This document shows positions 35,963-45,331 of a stretch of 64,000 nucleotides of DNA, one piece after another. The notes under the pieces are model-generated. The model was not told the DNA's origin, made no database searches, and saw only the letters and a list, made by a program, of their open reading frames with translations. Each line of letters opens with the position of its first letter. Position 1 is the stretch's first letter. A program made the position numbers and the translations under genes. The stretch comes from Clostridiales bacterium (GTDB lineage: Bacteria; Bacillota; Clostridia; Saccharofermentanales; Saccharofermentanaceae): contig JAFZWA010000006.1 of NCBI GenBank assembly GCA_017617525.1, positions 124,001 through 188,000 on the forward strand, written 5' to 3'.

Positions 35963-36789
35963 CCTTTCTCCGAGCTTAAGATCTCATACAACCGCATGAT
36001 CTCCGTCGGCAAAAGTTCTTCTGTTCTTACTGTTTCTTTCTTCCCAAGTGCTTTCAGCGCGGAAACGATAGCATCCTTACTGTATTTTCCCGAAGACGAC
36101 AGGCTGTTGACCAGTGTCTTTCTTCGTAATGCAAAAGCACTTTCCGTAAAATCGATGATGCCGGGATCCCATTCCCTTTCCTCATCCGCCGTGATCTCAA
36201 TGACCGCGGAAAGAGTATTTGGCGCAGGATAAAACGATCCCGAATCAACGGTGAAGCATTTTCTCTTCTTACCGAAAAGCTCAGTGACGACCGAAAGCGG
36301 GCCGTACTGCTTTGTCTTCGGCTTCGCCATGATACGGTCGAGTGCTTCTTCTTCGACCATATAGACCATCTTTTGGCACGAAGGAAAATCCTTCATGACT
36401 TTCAGCATGATCGGCGTCATGACATAGTACGGCAGGTTCGAAAGGATCACTTCGGGAGCAAATGACGGATCCGGGAGATCTTCCTTTTGAAGAGCCAGAT
36501 AGTCCTTATAGACGACCTTTCCGCCGTTTCCTTCGATGACTTTCGTAAGTCTCGGCTGAAATCTCGTATCGATCTCAACCGCGACATATGTTCCTGCCGA
36601 TAAAACGGCCTTTTCGGACAATGCCCCGAGACCGGGACCGATCTCAAGGCATGTCGTGGTTTTATCAAGTTGCGCCAGATCGAGGATATCCCCGATCACT
36701 TCTTCGTTACAGAGAAAATTCTGCCCAAGGCTTTTCTTTGCTTGAAAGCCGAACTCGTCGAGTATGGACAGAACTTCCTGTTTATTCAT
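35959..36789 (-). CDS. rsmA: 16S rRNA dimethyladenosine transferase RsmA/KsgA
   Basis: A 276-residue methyltransferase that dimethylates A1518 and A1519 near the 3' end of 16S rRNA. SAM-binding motif LEIGPGLGALSEKA, the early SLGQNFLCNEEV signature and the catalytic NLPYYVMTPI are all present. The ATG overlaps the purL stop (ATGA), and its own stop overlaps zapA in the same way, so it is in a translationally coupled chain. Confidence 0.96.
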   Translation of the reverse strand: MNKQEVLSILDEFGFQAKKSLGQNFLCNEEVIGDILDLAQLDKTTTCLEIGPGLGALSEKAVLSAGTYVAVEIDTRFQPRLTKVIEGNGGKVVYKDYLALQKEDLPDPSFAPEVILSNLPYYVMTPIMLKVMKDFPSCQKMVYMVEEEALDRIMAKPKTKQYGPLSVVTELFGKKRKCFTVDSGSFYPAPNTLSAVIEITADEEREWDPGIIDFTESAFALRRKTLVNSLSSSGKYSKDAIVSALKALGKKETVRTEELLPTEIMRLYEILSSEKG

Positions 36790-39700
36790 CCTACAAAGTA
36801 CCGTACGCCGGCCTCGAAGATCTTCTGATCTTTCTCACCCGGGATATTCTTGGCAACGCCGTTGCCCATACGTTCACTGTGACCCATCTTACCGAGGATA
36901 CGTCCGTTCGGAGAGATGATACCTTCGATCGCGCACATCGAGCCGTTCGGGTTGAATGCTGTATCCATTGTCGGATTGCCTTCTGCGTCAACGTACTGTG
37001 TCGCGACCTGACCCTTGGCAAAGAGTTCCTTAAGAAGCTCTTCAGATCCGCAGAAGCGACCTTCACCGTGGGAAATAGCAATCTCATAGGTGTCACCTTC
37101 GTTTGTGAAGGACAGCCACGGAGAGTTGTTGGATACGATCTTCGTGGAAACATATGCGCTCTGGTGGCGGCCGATACGGTTAAATGTCAGCGTCGGGCCA
37201 TCGTGCTCCAGCGGCAGGATATCGCCGTACGGGAGAAGTCCGAGCTTCATGAGAGCCTGGAAGCCGTTGCAGATACCGAGCATGAGACCGTCTCTGTTAA
37301 AGAGAAGGTCACGAACGGACTCTGTGACCGCGTTGTTTCTGAAAGCGGCAGCGATGAACTTACCGGATCCTTCCGGTTCGTCACCGGCGGAGAAACCACC
37401 CGGGATCATGATCATGTTTGCCTTCTTGATCCTCTCGCTCATCTCCTTGAAGGAATCCTCTACCTCCTGGGAGTTTCTGTTACGGATGACCATAACATCC
37501 GGTTCAGCGCCTGCACGGGAGAATGCAAATGCCGTATCATATTCGCAGTTCGTGCCCGGGAATACCGGAATGAATACCTTCGGCTTCGCGCCGGTAAGGA
37601 TCGTCGGAGCTGTGATCGCGTTCTTTTCGACATTGCCCTTCTCATAAGAAACAGCAGCGCCTTCATCGACAGTTGTCGGGAAGATCGGCTCGAGTTTGCT
37701 CTCGAATGCCTTGATCGCGTCATCGATCGAGATGGAAGCATCGCCATAAGAAAGCATCTGATCGTTTGTTGTCTCACCGAGAAGCTTACCGCCGACCTGC
37801 TCGATCTTCTCTACTGCGTTTCCGTCGCTTACGCAAAGGAGAACGGTTCCGAAGGAATGCTTGAACAGATCTTCCATAGCGAACTTATCGGAGAACTTAA
37901 AGCCGAGCTTGTTACCCATGCACATCTGAGCAACACGAGCGGCGATACCTGCGGATCTTACAACACCTGCGCAGAGAATCTGTCCACGATCCTGGATCTG
38001 AGTCATGCACTTCATGACGCGGATCGCGTGATCCTTAACATAGCAGCCGTTGTCGTCACGACGGATCTTAACGGCATAGAGCTTCTTTCCTGCTGCGGAA
38101 AGCGTAGAAGAAACGACCTTATCGGTGGTTGTCATGCCGACTGCGAAAGAAACCAGCGTCGGCGGAACATGCAGTTCATTAAAGGAACCGGACATACTGT
38201 CCTTACCGCCGATAGAAGCGGTACCGAAATCGAGCTGAGCCTTGTAAGCACCAAGCAGTGCAGAAAGCGGCTTGCCCCAGGACTTCTCACCTGCCATACG
38301 CTCGAAGTACTCCTGGAAAGTAAGTCTTGCCTTGAACGGATCAGCACCCATAGCGGCAAGTCTCAGGAGAGACTCGGTGACAGCGTGGTAAGCACCGTGG
38401 AACGGGCTCCATGCGGAGAAGTAAGGATCGAAACCATAAGCCATTACGGAAACGGCATTGGTCTTGCCCTCTTCAACCGGGATCTTACATGCCATACCTT
38501 CTTCAGGTGTCAGCTGGTAGCGGCCGCCGAACGGCATCAGGACAGTACCTGCACCGATCGTACCGTCGAATCTGGAAACCAGACCTTTTCTGGAGCAGCC
38601 GTCCAGAGAAGAAAGCGTGCCCTTAACGGATTCTGCGAAGTTGCCATCGACATAAGACTCAACGGTCTTATCGATGATTCCGTTTGCAAAATCAGGCTCG
38701 GTAACTTCTGCCTTCGCATAGGAGGAAGCACCGTTTGTATCGATAAAGGATCTCGGGAGTTCAACGATCGTGTTGCCCTTCCAGGTCATCTTCATGACCG
38801 GCTCCTCGGTAACAACGGCAACTACAGTTGCTTCGAGGTTTTCTTTTGCCGCGTATTCGAAGAATGTCTTCTCGTCTTTCGGATCGATAACGATCGCCAT
38901 TCTCTCCTGAGACTCGGAGATCGCGATCTCAGTACCATCAAGACCTTCGTACTTCTTCGGTACCTTATCGAGGTCGATGGCAAGACCGTCAGCGAGCTCA
39001 CCGATCGCAACGGATACACCGCCGGCACCGAAGTCATTGCAGCGGAGGATCATCTTGGAAACTTCCGGAATACGGAACAGTCTCTGGATCTTTCTTTCTG
39101 TCGGCGGATTACCCTTCTGAACCTCAGAACCGCAGGTCAGAACGGACTTCTCATCGTGCGCCTTGGAAGAACCTGTTGCACCGCCGATACCGTCACGGCC
39201 TGTACGACCACCAAGGAGAACAACGATGTCGCCCGGTCTCGGACGTACACGAACGATATTGTCAGCCGGAGCAGCACCGACAACGGCACCGATCTCCATT
39301 CTCTTCGCTACATAACCCGGGTGATAGATCTCATCAACGTGACCTGTGCACAGACCGATCTGGTTACCATAGGAGCTGTAACCTGCTGCAGCCGTACGAA
39401 CGAGTTTCTTCTGGGAAAGCTTACCCTCGAGAGTCATGGAAACCGGAACGGTCGGGTCGCCGGCACCTGTGACACGCATTGCCTGGTATACATAGGAACG
39501 GCCGGAGAGCGGGTCACGGATCGCGCCACCGAGGCAGGTAGCCGCACCACCGAACGGTTCGATCTCAGTCGGGTGGTTATGTGTCTCATTCTTGAACATG
39601 AGAACGTAGTCTTCTTTTTTGCCGTCCACATCGATCTGGATCTTGATGGAGCAGGCGTTGATCTCTTCGGACTCATCGAGATCGGCAAGCTTGCCGTCCT

Positions 39701-40568
39701 TCTTGAGTTTTCTCATCGCCATGGTTGCGACATCCATGAGGCATACCGGCTTCTTGGAGATCCTCTCGCCGTAAACATCTTCTCTTGTGGAGAGGTAGTC
39801 AGCGTAGATGCTCTTGAGTTCCTCGGCAAAAGCACTGTCGCCGTCGATCTTTACGTCTGTAAGCTCGGTAAGGAATGTTGTGTGACGGCAGTGGTCAGAC
39901 CAGTAAGTATCCAAAACACGGATCTCCGTCATGGTCGGATCTCTCTTGATGGACTGGAAGAACTCCTGTGTGAACGCGATATCCGCGTCAGACATTGCGA
40001 GTCCCCATGTCTTTCTGAGCTCAGAAAGTTCTTCTTTGGACTTTGTCGTGAATCCGTCGATCGTCGGAACGGAGGAAGGAACATCGAATACTTCTTCAAG
40101 TGTCTCCGGCTTTTCAAGGGAAGCTTCTCTTGCTTCTACCGGGTTGATGAGGTACTTGGCAATGGCTTTCTTCTGGTCATCTGTAACTGTACCGTAGAAA
40201 ACGATCACTCTTGCGACTCTTACGAGCGGCTTTTCCTTCTGTGTGAGGATCTGGCAGCACTGCGCGGCGGAGTCTGCGCGCTGGTCGTACTGACCCGGCA
40301 GGGACTCGATCGCCAGAACATAAGCGCTTCCGGAAGTATCGATTGTCTCGTCATAAACAACGTCTACCGGCGGCTCGGAGAATACGACGTTCTTTGCCAG
40401 CTCGTATTCTTCATCGGTCAGTCCGGATACATCGTATCTGTGGAAGATCCTAACGCTCTCGATCGTCTTTACGCCTACATCGGACTTAACGTCCTTCATA
40501 AGGCCGGCTGCCTCGACAGCGAATTCCTTCTTTTTCTCCGAAAAGATTCTTCGAACTTGATTACTCAT
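36786..40568 (-). CDS. purL: phosphoribosylformylglycinamidine synthase, single-chain form
   Basis: A 1260-residue FGAM synthase that makes FGAM from FGAR, glutamine and ATP in purine synthesis. The N-terminal linker, the two AIR-synthase-like halves (HNHPTEIEPFGGAATCLGG; SIGGKDSMSGSF) and the C-terminal glutamine amidotransferase (FPGTNCEYD, GICNGFQAL with the nucleophile Cys, ISHGEGRF) are on one chain, unlike the split PurS/PurQ/PurL of many Bacillota. Length fits the large type (about 1250-1300). No other pur gene or purine riboswitch is close; it follows htpG by 91 nt and leads the rsmA-zapA-U32-dut chain. Confidence 0.96.
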   Translation of the reverse strand: MSNQVRRIFSEKKKEFAVEAAGLMKDVKSDVGVKTIESVRIFHRYDVSGLTDEEYELAKNVVFSEPPVDVVYDETIDTSGSAYVLAIESLPGQYDQRADSAAQCCQILTQKEKPLVRVARVIVFYGTVTDDQKKAIAKYLINPVEAREASLEKPETLEEVFDVPSSVPTIDGFTTKSKEELSELRKTWGLAMSDADIAFTQEFFQSIKRDPTMTEIRVLDTYWSDHCRHTTFLTELTDVKIDGDSAFAEELKSIYADYLSTREDVYGERISKKPVCLMDVATMAMRKLKKDGKLADLDESEEINACSIKIQIDVDGKKEDYVLMFKNETHNHPTEIEPFGGAATCLGGAIRDPLSGRSYVYQAMRVTGAGDPTVPVSMTLEGKLSQKKLVRTAAAGYSSYGNQIGLCTGHVDEIYHPGYVAKRMEIGAVVGAAPADNIVRVRPRPGDIVVLLGGRTGRDGIGGATGSSKAHDEKSVLTCGSEVQKGNPPTERKIQRLFRIPEVSKMILRCNDFGAGGVSVAIGELADGLAIDLDKVPKKYEGLDGTEIAISESQERMAIVIDPKDEKTFFEYAAKENLEATVVAVVTEEPVMKMTWKGNTIVELPRSFIDTNGASSYAKAEVTEPDFANGIIDKTVESYVDGNFAESVKGTLSSLDGCSRKGLVSRFDGTIGAGTVLMPFGGRYQLTPEEGMACKIPVEEGKTNAVSVMAYGFDPYFSAWSPFHGAYHAVTESLLRLAAMGADPFKARLTFQEYFERMAGEKSWGKPLSALLGAYKAQLDFGTASIGGKDSMSGSFNELHVPPTLVSFAVGMTTTDKVVSSTLSAAGKKLYAVKIRRDDNGCYVKDHAIRVMKCMTQIQDRGQILCAGVVRSAGIAARVAQMCMGNKLGFKFSDKFAMEDLFKHSFGTVLLCVSDGNAVEKIEQVGGKLLGETTNDQMLSYGDASISIDDAIKAFESKLEPIFPTTVDEGAAVSYEKGNVEKNAITAPTILTGAKPKVFIPVFPGTNCEYDTAFAFSRAGAEPDVMVIRNRNSQEVEDSFKEMSERIKKANMIMIPGGFSAGDEPEGSGKFIAAAFRNNAVTESVRDLLFNRDGLMLGICNGFQALMKLGLLPYGDILPLEHDGPTLTFNRIGRHQSAYVSTKIVSNNSPWLSFTNEGDTYEIAISHGEGRFCGSEELLKELFAKGQVATQYVDAEGNPTMDTAFNPNGSMCAIEGIISPNGRILGKMGHSERMGNGVAKNIPGEKDQKIFEAGVRYFVG

Positions 40569-40613
40569 AAATTACCTCCAAAAAGATGTATCCTTCTAAC
40601 GTTTCTATGGTAT

Positions 40614-40656
40614 CACAAAACCCTGTCTTCTTATAAAAGAAAACAAGGTTTTTGTG
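40614..40656 (-). terminator. imperfect hairpin after htpG
   Basis: Minus strand CACAAAA and TTTTGTG pair at the base of a long imperfect hairpin (inner TTCTT/AAGAA) that begins three bases after the htpG stop. There is no T-run beyond the stem, so it may be a weak terminator or an RNA-stability element. Confidence 0.45.
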
Positions 40657-40659
40657 CCA

Positions 40660-42582
40660 TTATTTTAGTTTTTCAGCAACTTCCGTGAGAAGTTCGCTGT
40701 TGTACTTGAGGAATCGCTTCAATCCCTCTGCGTCGAGAGAACCGTGGGCCAGTCTCGCCTGATCGTAAAGATGCATGCAAAGTGCGTCCAGTTTCTCCTT
40801 ATCATCGGCAACGGATGCCATTCCGCGAAGTCGTAATACGAGCGGATGATCGGTGTTGAGGACCAGATCCTTCTTGATCGGGAACATGTCGTCCAGATTC
40901 TTGTACGGATCGTCTTCCCTGCCGGTACGCATCGACTCGAACTGCTTTCTCATCTCCGCCATTCTTCTGGCTTCTTCAGTCTCACGGATAAATGCCGGGA
41001 GCTGATCGGCGCCGAGAGCCACAGCCGAGACTTCCAGTTTATCGTCGGAAGTTGCCGCTTTAAAGAGCTCGCCAAGTGCTTTTACCTCATCTTCGGAAGC
41101 GGCCTCACCCTCAAGCTCCGCGTCAACACGCTTGAACTTGACGTCGTTCTGCTTGTACTCGAGGAAGGAAATGAAGTTGTTGTCGAGTTCTTCGTTGAGA
41201 ATGACGACATCGAAGCCCTTCTCCTTCGCCATGGCGATATACGCGGCCTGCTGATCCGGCGCCTTGGTGTAGCGGATCGTATCCTTTTCCTTGTCCTTGG
41301 TCAGTTCCTTGAGCGTATAGAACTCATTGTCGACTGTCTTGAACAGGCAGATGTCCTTGACCTTCTCGTAGAACTTCTCTTCTCTCATCATGCCGTATTT
41401 GACGAAGATTCCGATATCGGACCAGTAACCTTCGAAAGCCTTACGGTCGTTCTTGAAGACTTCGTTGAGCTTGTCGGAAACCTTACGGATGATATGGGAA
41501 GCAAGCTTCTTGACGTATTCATCCTGCTGAAGTGCCGAACGGGAAACGTTGAGCGGAAGATCCGTGCAGTCCAGGCAGCCGCGGAGCAGGAACAGAAATT
41601 CCGGAATGACTTCCTCGATGTTGTCTGCTACGAATACCTGGTGATTGTAGATCTTGATACGGCCTTCAAGTGTCTCGTAGACGTTGTTTGTCTTCGGGAA
41701 GTAAAGGATACCCTGAAGATTGAAAGGATAATCCATGTTGAGGTGGATCCAGAACAAAGGCTCCTTCATGTCGTGGAATACGGTTCTGTAGAAGTTTCTG
41801 TACTCCTCGTCCGTGCAGTCCTTCGGAGACTTTTTCCAGAGCGGCTCGGTGTCGTTGATCGGCATGATCTCCGGAGCTTCGTATGTTTCGCCCTTCTCCT
41901 CGGCTTCCTTTTTCTTCTTGTCTTCTTCCTTCTCACGCTTTCTGTCTGCGACGACATCGCTGTAGTACAGATCGAAAGGCATGAACGAGCAGTACTTCTT
42001 CAGCACGCCGCGAAGCTTCTGCGCGTCAAAGATCTTCTTGGCTTCTTCGGAAAGAGTGATCGTGATGGTCGTTCCACGGTCGGCCTTTTCGGAATCGGAG
42101 ATCTCATAATCCATACCGTCTTCGGAGACCCACGAAACTGCAGGAGCGTCCTTAACGAAAGACTTGGTATCGATCCTTACTTTATCGGCGACCATGAATG
42201 CCGAATAGAAACCGAGACCGAAGTGACCGATGATGCCGCTTGCGTCGGTGCTCTGCTCCTTATACTTCTCAACGAAGTCCATCGCGCCGGAAAAAGCGAT
42301 CTGATTGATGTACTTATCGACTTCCTCTTCGGTCATGCCGATACCGTTATCGGTAAACTCGATCGTACCCTCTTCGCTGTCGTAATTGACGTGCAGCTGA
42401 TAATCGGCGTCGTCTTCCTTTACGGCTTCACCGAGATCGACGAGACGCTTGAACTTGGCGATCGCGTCGGAGCCATTACTTACGAGCTCACGGACAAAGA
42501 TGTCCTGATCCGAGTAAAGCCACTTTCTGATGATCGGAAAGATATTTTCCGTTGTTACTGAAATCGTTCCTTTTCTAGCCAT
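40660..42582 (-). CDS. htpG: Hsp90 chaperone HtpG
   Basis: A 640-residue Hsp90. The N-terminal GHKL ATPase has ELVSNGSDAIAKFKRL, DNGIGMTEEE and GHFGLGFYSAFMVADKV; the middle domain has the catalytic Arg region (NVSRSALQQDE) and the C-terminal dimerisation domain ends without MEEVD, as usual in bacteria. It helps fold client proteins under stress. It starts 45 nt after the aminotransferase gene in the same direction. No CIRCE-like repeat was seen before it. Confidence 0.96.
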   Translation of the reverse strand: MARKGTISVTTENIFPIIRKWLYSDQDIFVRELVSNGSDAIAKFKRLVDLGEAVKEDDADYQLHVNYDSEEGTIEFTDNGIGMTEEEVDKYINQIAFSGAMDFVEKYKEQSTDASGIIGHFGLGFYSAFMVADKVRIDTKSFVKDAPAVSWVSEDGMDYEISDSEKADRGTTITITLSEEAKKIFDAQKLRGVLKKYCSFMPFDLYYSDVVADRKREKEEDKKKKEAEEKGETYEAPEIMPINDTEPLWKKSPKDCTDEEYRNFYRTVFHDMKEPLFWIHLNMDYPFNLQGILYFPKTNNVYETLEGRIKIYNHQVFVADNIEEVIPEFLFLLRGCLDCTDLPLNVSRSALQQDEYVKKLASHIIRKVSDKLNEVFKNDRKAFEGYWSDIGIFVKYGMMREEKFYEKVKDICLFKTVDNEFYTLKELTKDKEKDTIRYTKAPDQQAAYIAMAKEKGFDVVILNEELDNNFISFLEYKQNDVKFKRVDAELEGEAASEDEVKALGELFKAATSDDKLEVSAVALGADQLPAFIRETEEARRMAEMRKQFESMRTGREDDPYKNLDDMFPIKKDLVLNTDHPLVLRLRGMASVADDKEKLDALCMHLYDQARLAHGSLDAEGLKRFLKYNSELLTEVAEKLK

Positions 42583-42627
42583 TTTCTTCCTCCAACTTTT
42601 ATACGCACCCGGGAAGTCCCGGTGAAA

Positions 42628-43503
42628 TTATTTATGCAGTTCGATATAGCGGTGCACGATCTTCTGATAGCTCTCCATGAGCTTAACGAGCTTCGGGCAC
42701 TCCGCCGAACGGAATTCCTGATCTTCCACGCTGTGCACCGGCAGGATATCGAAAGGCGAACTCGTTACGAAAAGCGCCAGTTTCGGCGGACCGTCGTCCT
42801 CTTCCGTCTCCAGCCTTACGAGTTCTTCCATGGTAAAAGCACCTTCCTCCAGCGTAAGGCCGGCTTCGGTGATCGCATCTTTTACGTATTTTCTTGTGAT
42901 TCCGATCAGGATCAGATCTTCTGACGGTGAATAAACCGTATCTTTATACAGAACGAAGAAATTCGAACGTCCGCCCTCGACCAGTTTTCCGTCTTTTCCG
43001 GAAAGGATGACTTCATAAGGCATTCCGAACTTCGTTTCTCTCGAAGAAGCCTCCGCTACGGCCTTTTTGTAGTCACCACGGAATACTTTGACATGCGGCT
43101 CCACACGTTCCCACTGAAGATTCGTGGTCACGATACCGTTTTTATACATCTCATCGGTCGGATATGTCATATTGCTCAAATATACGAGCCACAGGGATTT
43201 GGTGATAACGATACGGACGTTTCCGTCAGACATGCCGCTGTCCCAGATCATGGACTGGGCGGCAAAGTGATATGTATCCGGATCGATCGGGAAATCCTCT
43301 TTTGCGGAGACGGACTTTTTCAGTCTCTCCATATGGTCTTCCCAGAAAAGCAGGATCCCCTGCTGAAAACGGACGGATTCATAATATGTGATCTCTTCCG
43401 TCGGTACGAAGAGCCGGCTTCCGTCCGGAGAGTCGAAAGCGACCTTCTCGCCGTTTAACGTGCAGTATTTTCCGATGTTTCCTTCCACCAGTGGATACGC
43501 CAT
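42628..43503 (-). CDS. class IV aminotransferase (PLP fold type IV)
   Basis: A 291-residue PLP enzyme of fold type IV, the group of branched-chain aminotransferase, D-amino-acid transaminase and aminodeoxychorismate lyase. Recognisable parts are YYESVRFQQGILLFWEDHMERL, the likely PLP-Lys region VKVFRGDYKKAV, GGRSNFFVLY (family EG-S-R-S-N with Glu changed to Gly) and LILIGITRKYV. The substrate cannot be read from sequence alone. ATG at 43503 has AAGGGG 8 nt upstream. First gene before htpG, with a promoter 60-90 nt upstream. Confidence 0.82.
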   Translation of the reverse strand: MAYPLVEGNIGKYCTLNGEKVAFDSPDGSRLFVPTEEITYYESVRFQQGILLFWEDHMERLKKSVSAKEDFPIDPDTYHFAAQSMIWDSGMSDGNVRIVITKSLWLVYLSNMTYPTDEMYKNGIVTTNLQWERVEPHVKVFRGDYKKAVAEASSRETKFGMPYEVILSGKDGKLVEGGRSNFFVLYKDTVYSPSEDLILIGITRKYVKDAITEAGLTLEEGAFTMEELVRLETEEDDGPPKLALFVTSSPFDILPVHSVEDQEFRSAECPKLVKLMESYQKIVHRYIELHK

Positions 43504-43563
43504 GATCAGGTCCCCTTTCTTAATCGACAGGCAGAGGAATTAAAAGCCCCCGCGTACCGTATA

Positions 43564-43592
43564 ATTTTACTCTTTCACATGTATTTCGTAAA
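43564..43592 (-). promoter_or_regulatory. promoter of the aminotransferase-htpG unit
   Basis: Minus strand TTTACG (43592-43587), 17-nt spacer, TAAAAT (43569-43564). It is back-to-back with the argG promoters. Confidence 0.6.
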
Positions 43593-43610
43593 TAAAGATA
43601 AATTCGTTAT

Positions 43611-43704
43611 TTGCACAACATTTATATGCTTGTATAAAGGAGTAAACATAAATAAAATGAATTTCGAAATATCGGTTGACGCGGCGTATATCGTCTGCTA
43701 AAAT
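43611..43704 (+). promoter_or_regulatory. two tandem promoters of argG
   Basis: Proximal: TTGACG (43676-43681), 17-nt spacer, TAAAAT (43699-43704), giving a leader of about 37 nt. Distal: TTGCAC (43611-43616), 16-nt spacer, TATAAA (43633-43638). The proximal one is the stronger match. Confidence 0.7.
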
Positions 43705-43735
43705 GCCTTTATGCAAAATTGTTAATAATTATTCA
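43647..43735 (+). promoter_or_regulatory. ARG-box-like sites upstream of argG
   Basis: CATAAATAAAATGAAT at 43647-43662 resembles the B. subtilis ARG box, and TTAATAATTATTCA at 43722-43735 differs by one base from the palindrome TGAATAATTATTCA; a weaker half-overlapping copy (TGCAAAATTGTTAA) lies at 43712-43725. They sit between and just after the two promoters, where ArgR/AhrC with arginine could repress. Sequence match by eye only; the region is AT-rich. Confidence 0.45.
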
Positions 43736-43747
43736 CGGAGGTGCCTT

Positions 43748-44962
43748 ATGGCAAAGGAAAAATTCTTACTTGCGTATTCAGGCGGACTGGATACATCTAT
43801 CATCATCCCGTGGCTCCTTGAGAACTACGATTGCGAAGTAGTTGCATACTGCGGTGAAGTCGGCGTTGGTGTCGATCACGATTACCTCGAGAAGAAAGCT
43901 CTCAAGTGCGGTGCTATCAAGTGCATCATCGAAGATATCTCCGAAGAGTTCGTTTCTGACTTTGTCTTCCCGACTCTCAAAGCAAACGCTGTTTATGAAG
44001 GTAAGTACCTCCTCGGCACATCCATGGCACGTCCTGTCATCGCCAAGCACTTTGTTGAGGCTGCTCACGCAAACGGCTGCACAACGATCGTTCACGGCTG
44101 CACTGGTAAGGGTAACGACCAGGTAAGATTCGAGCTTTCCATCAAGGCTCTCGATCCGGATATGAAGATCCTCGCTCCTTGGAGAATCTGGGATATCAAG
44201 TCCCGTGACGAAGAGATCGACTACGCGAACGCTCGTGGCATCGAAGTTCCGGTAACTAAGGAAAACAACTATTCCAAGGACGAGAACCTCTGGCACCTCT
44301 CTCACGAGGGTATGGACCTCGAAGATCCGGCAAACGAGCCGAACCTCGATAAGATCCTTGAGCTCATGGTTTCTCCGGAAAAAGCACCTGACGAGCCGAC
44401 ATACGTTACGATCAAGTTCGAAAAGGGTGTTCCGGTTGAAGTTGACGGCCAGAAGCTCTCTCCTGCTGATCTTCTCAGATACTGCAACAAGGTTGCCGGC
44501 GCAAACGGCGTAGGTATCGCTGACATCGTTGAGAATCGTCTGGTTGGTATGAAGAGCCGTGGCGTTTACGAGACACCCGGCGGAACACTTCTCTTTGCTG
44601 CTCACCGTGAGCTCGAACTGCTCACAGTTGAGCGTGACACGATCCACTACAAGGATCTCGTTGCTCAGAAGTTCTCCGAACTCGTTTACTACGGTCAGTG
44701 GTTCCACCCGCTCCGCGAGGCTATCTCCGCATTTGTTGATAAGACACAGGAAGTCGTTACCGGTGAAGTCCGCATGAAGCTCTACAAGGGTAACTGCACA
44801 CCGGCAGGCACAACTTCTCCGTTCTCTCTCTATGACCCGGAGATCGCAACCTTCGAGGCTGACGATGTTTACAACCAGGCTGATGCAGGCGGATTCATCA
44901 ACTGCTTCGGTCTCCCGATGAAAGTTAACGCAAAGATGAAGCAGAAGAACGGTCTTCTCTGA
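43748..44962 (+). CDS. argG: argininosuccinate synthase
   Basis: A 404-residue enzyme that joins citrulline and aspartate with ATP to argininosuccinate, the penultimate step of arginine synthesis. The N-type PP-loop [11 protein letters not shown] is at residues 7-17; [14 protein letters not shown] and the [16 protein letters not shown] stretch are typical. ATG at 43748 has GGAGG 6 nt upstream; the frame extends 24 codons upstream into the promoter and that part is rejected. The partner argH lies 5.4 kb further on the same strand, separated by five unrelated genes. Ends in a strong terminator. Confidence 0.96.
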   Translation: MAKEKFLLAYSGGLDTSIIIPWLLENYDCEVVAYCGEVGVGVDHDYLEKKALKCGAIKCIIEDISEEFVSDFVFPTLKANAVYEGKYLLGTSMARPVIAKHFVEAAHANGCTTIVHGCTGKGNDQVRFELSIKALDPDMKILAPWRIWDIKSRDEEIDYANARGIEVPVTKENNYSKDENLWHLSHEGMDLEDPANEPNLDKILELMVSPEKAPDEPTYVTIKFEKGVPVEVDGQKLSPADLLRYCNKVAGANGVGIADIVENRLVGMKSRGVYETPGGTLLFAAHRELELLTVERDTIHYKDLVAQKFSELVYYGQWFHPLREAISAFVDKTQEVVTGEVRMKLYKGNCTPAGTTSPFSLYDPEIATFEADDVYNQADAGGFINCFGLPMKVNAKMKQKNGLL

Positions 44963-44983
44963 TTTCTCATCTGTTAGGATTTC

Positions 44984-45019
44984 AAAGGGGCCGCGAGCAT
45001 TCGCGGTCCCTTTTCTTTT
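44984..45019 (+). terminator. argG terminator
   Basis: AAAGGGGCCGCGA pairs with TCGCGGTCCCTTT around a short loop (one G-T pair), followed by TTTTCTTTT. It lies 20 nt after the argG stop. Confidence 0.9.
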
Positions 45020-45037
45020 CCAAAAGGAGATAGAACT

Positions 45038-45307
45038 ATGTATTACGTTCCGGACGGAACCACTCAGTGTGGCTATTATGAATGCGAAGACTGTGAGACA
45101 GGCTTTCTTGACCTCCGCGTCGCTCCCCGCCTCGTCTGCCCTTACTGCGGACAGGAGGTCGATATGGAGATCGGTCCTGACGAAGAATTACCGAAAGTCC
45201 GAGAAGCCGCAAAGCTCATCAAGATGCTCGAAGGCGAAGAAGTTGAAAAGTACGACACATTATTAAGCCTTGCCATTACCGGCGGAGATTACAGCTGGAT
45301 CGACTAA
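45038..45307 (+). CDS. small zinc-ribbon protein
   Basis: An 89-residue acidic protein with two Cys pairs forming a likely zinc ribbon (CEDC near residue 16-19 and CPYC near 34-37), followed by a helical C-terminal half rich in Glu and Lys. Family not recognised. AAGGAG lies 8 nt before the ATG. It comes right after the argG terminator and 24 nt before the GNAT gene, so the two may share weak read-through transcription; I see no clear separate promoter. Confidence 0.65.
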   Translation: MYYVPDGTTQCGYYECEDCETGFLDLRVAPRLVCPYCGQEVDMEIGPDEELPKVREAAKLIKMLEGEEVEKYDTLLSLAITGGDYSWID

Positions 45308-45331
45308 GGCTCATCAAAAAGGAGACATCAA

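Noticed and set aside
36588-40688. A 1366-codon open frame antisense to purL, and similar long antisense frames over htpG (40846-42561), hydG (48340-49788) and the PRPP synthases (13523-15797).
   Set aside because: They mirror the codon bias of strongly expressed sense genes, show no known domain and lack ribosome sites; the sense genes are complete and recognisable.
43657-43701. Fourteen-residue frame [14 protein letters not shown] before argG, with AAGGAG upstream.
   Set aside because: The ribosome site is 14 nt away, the frame lies across the proximal promoter and holds no run of regulatory codons.
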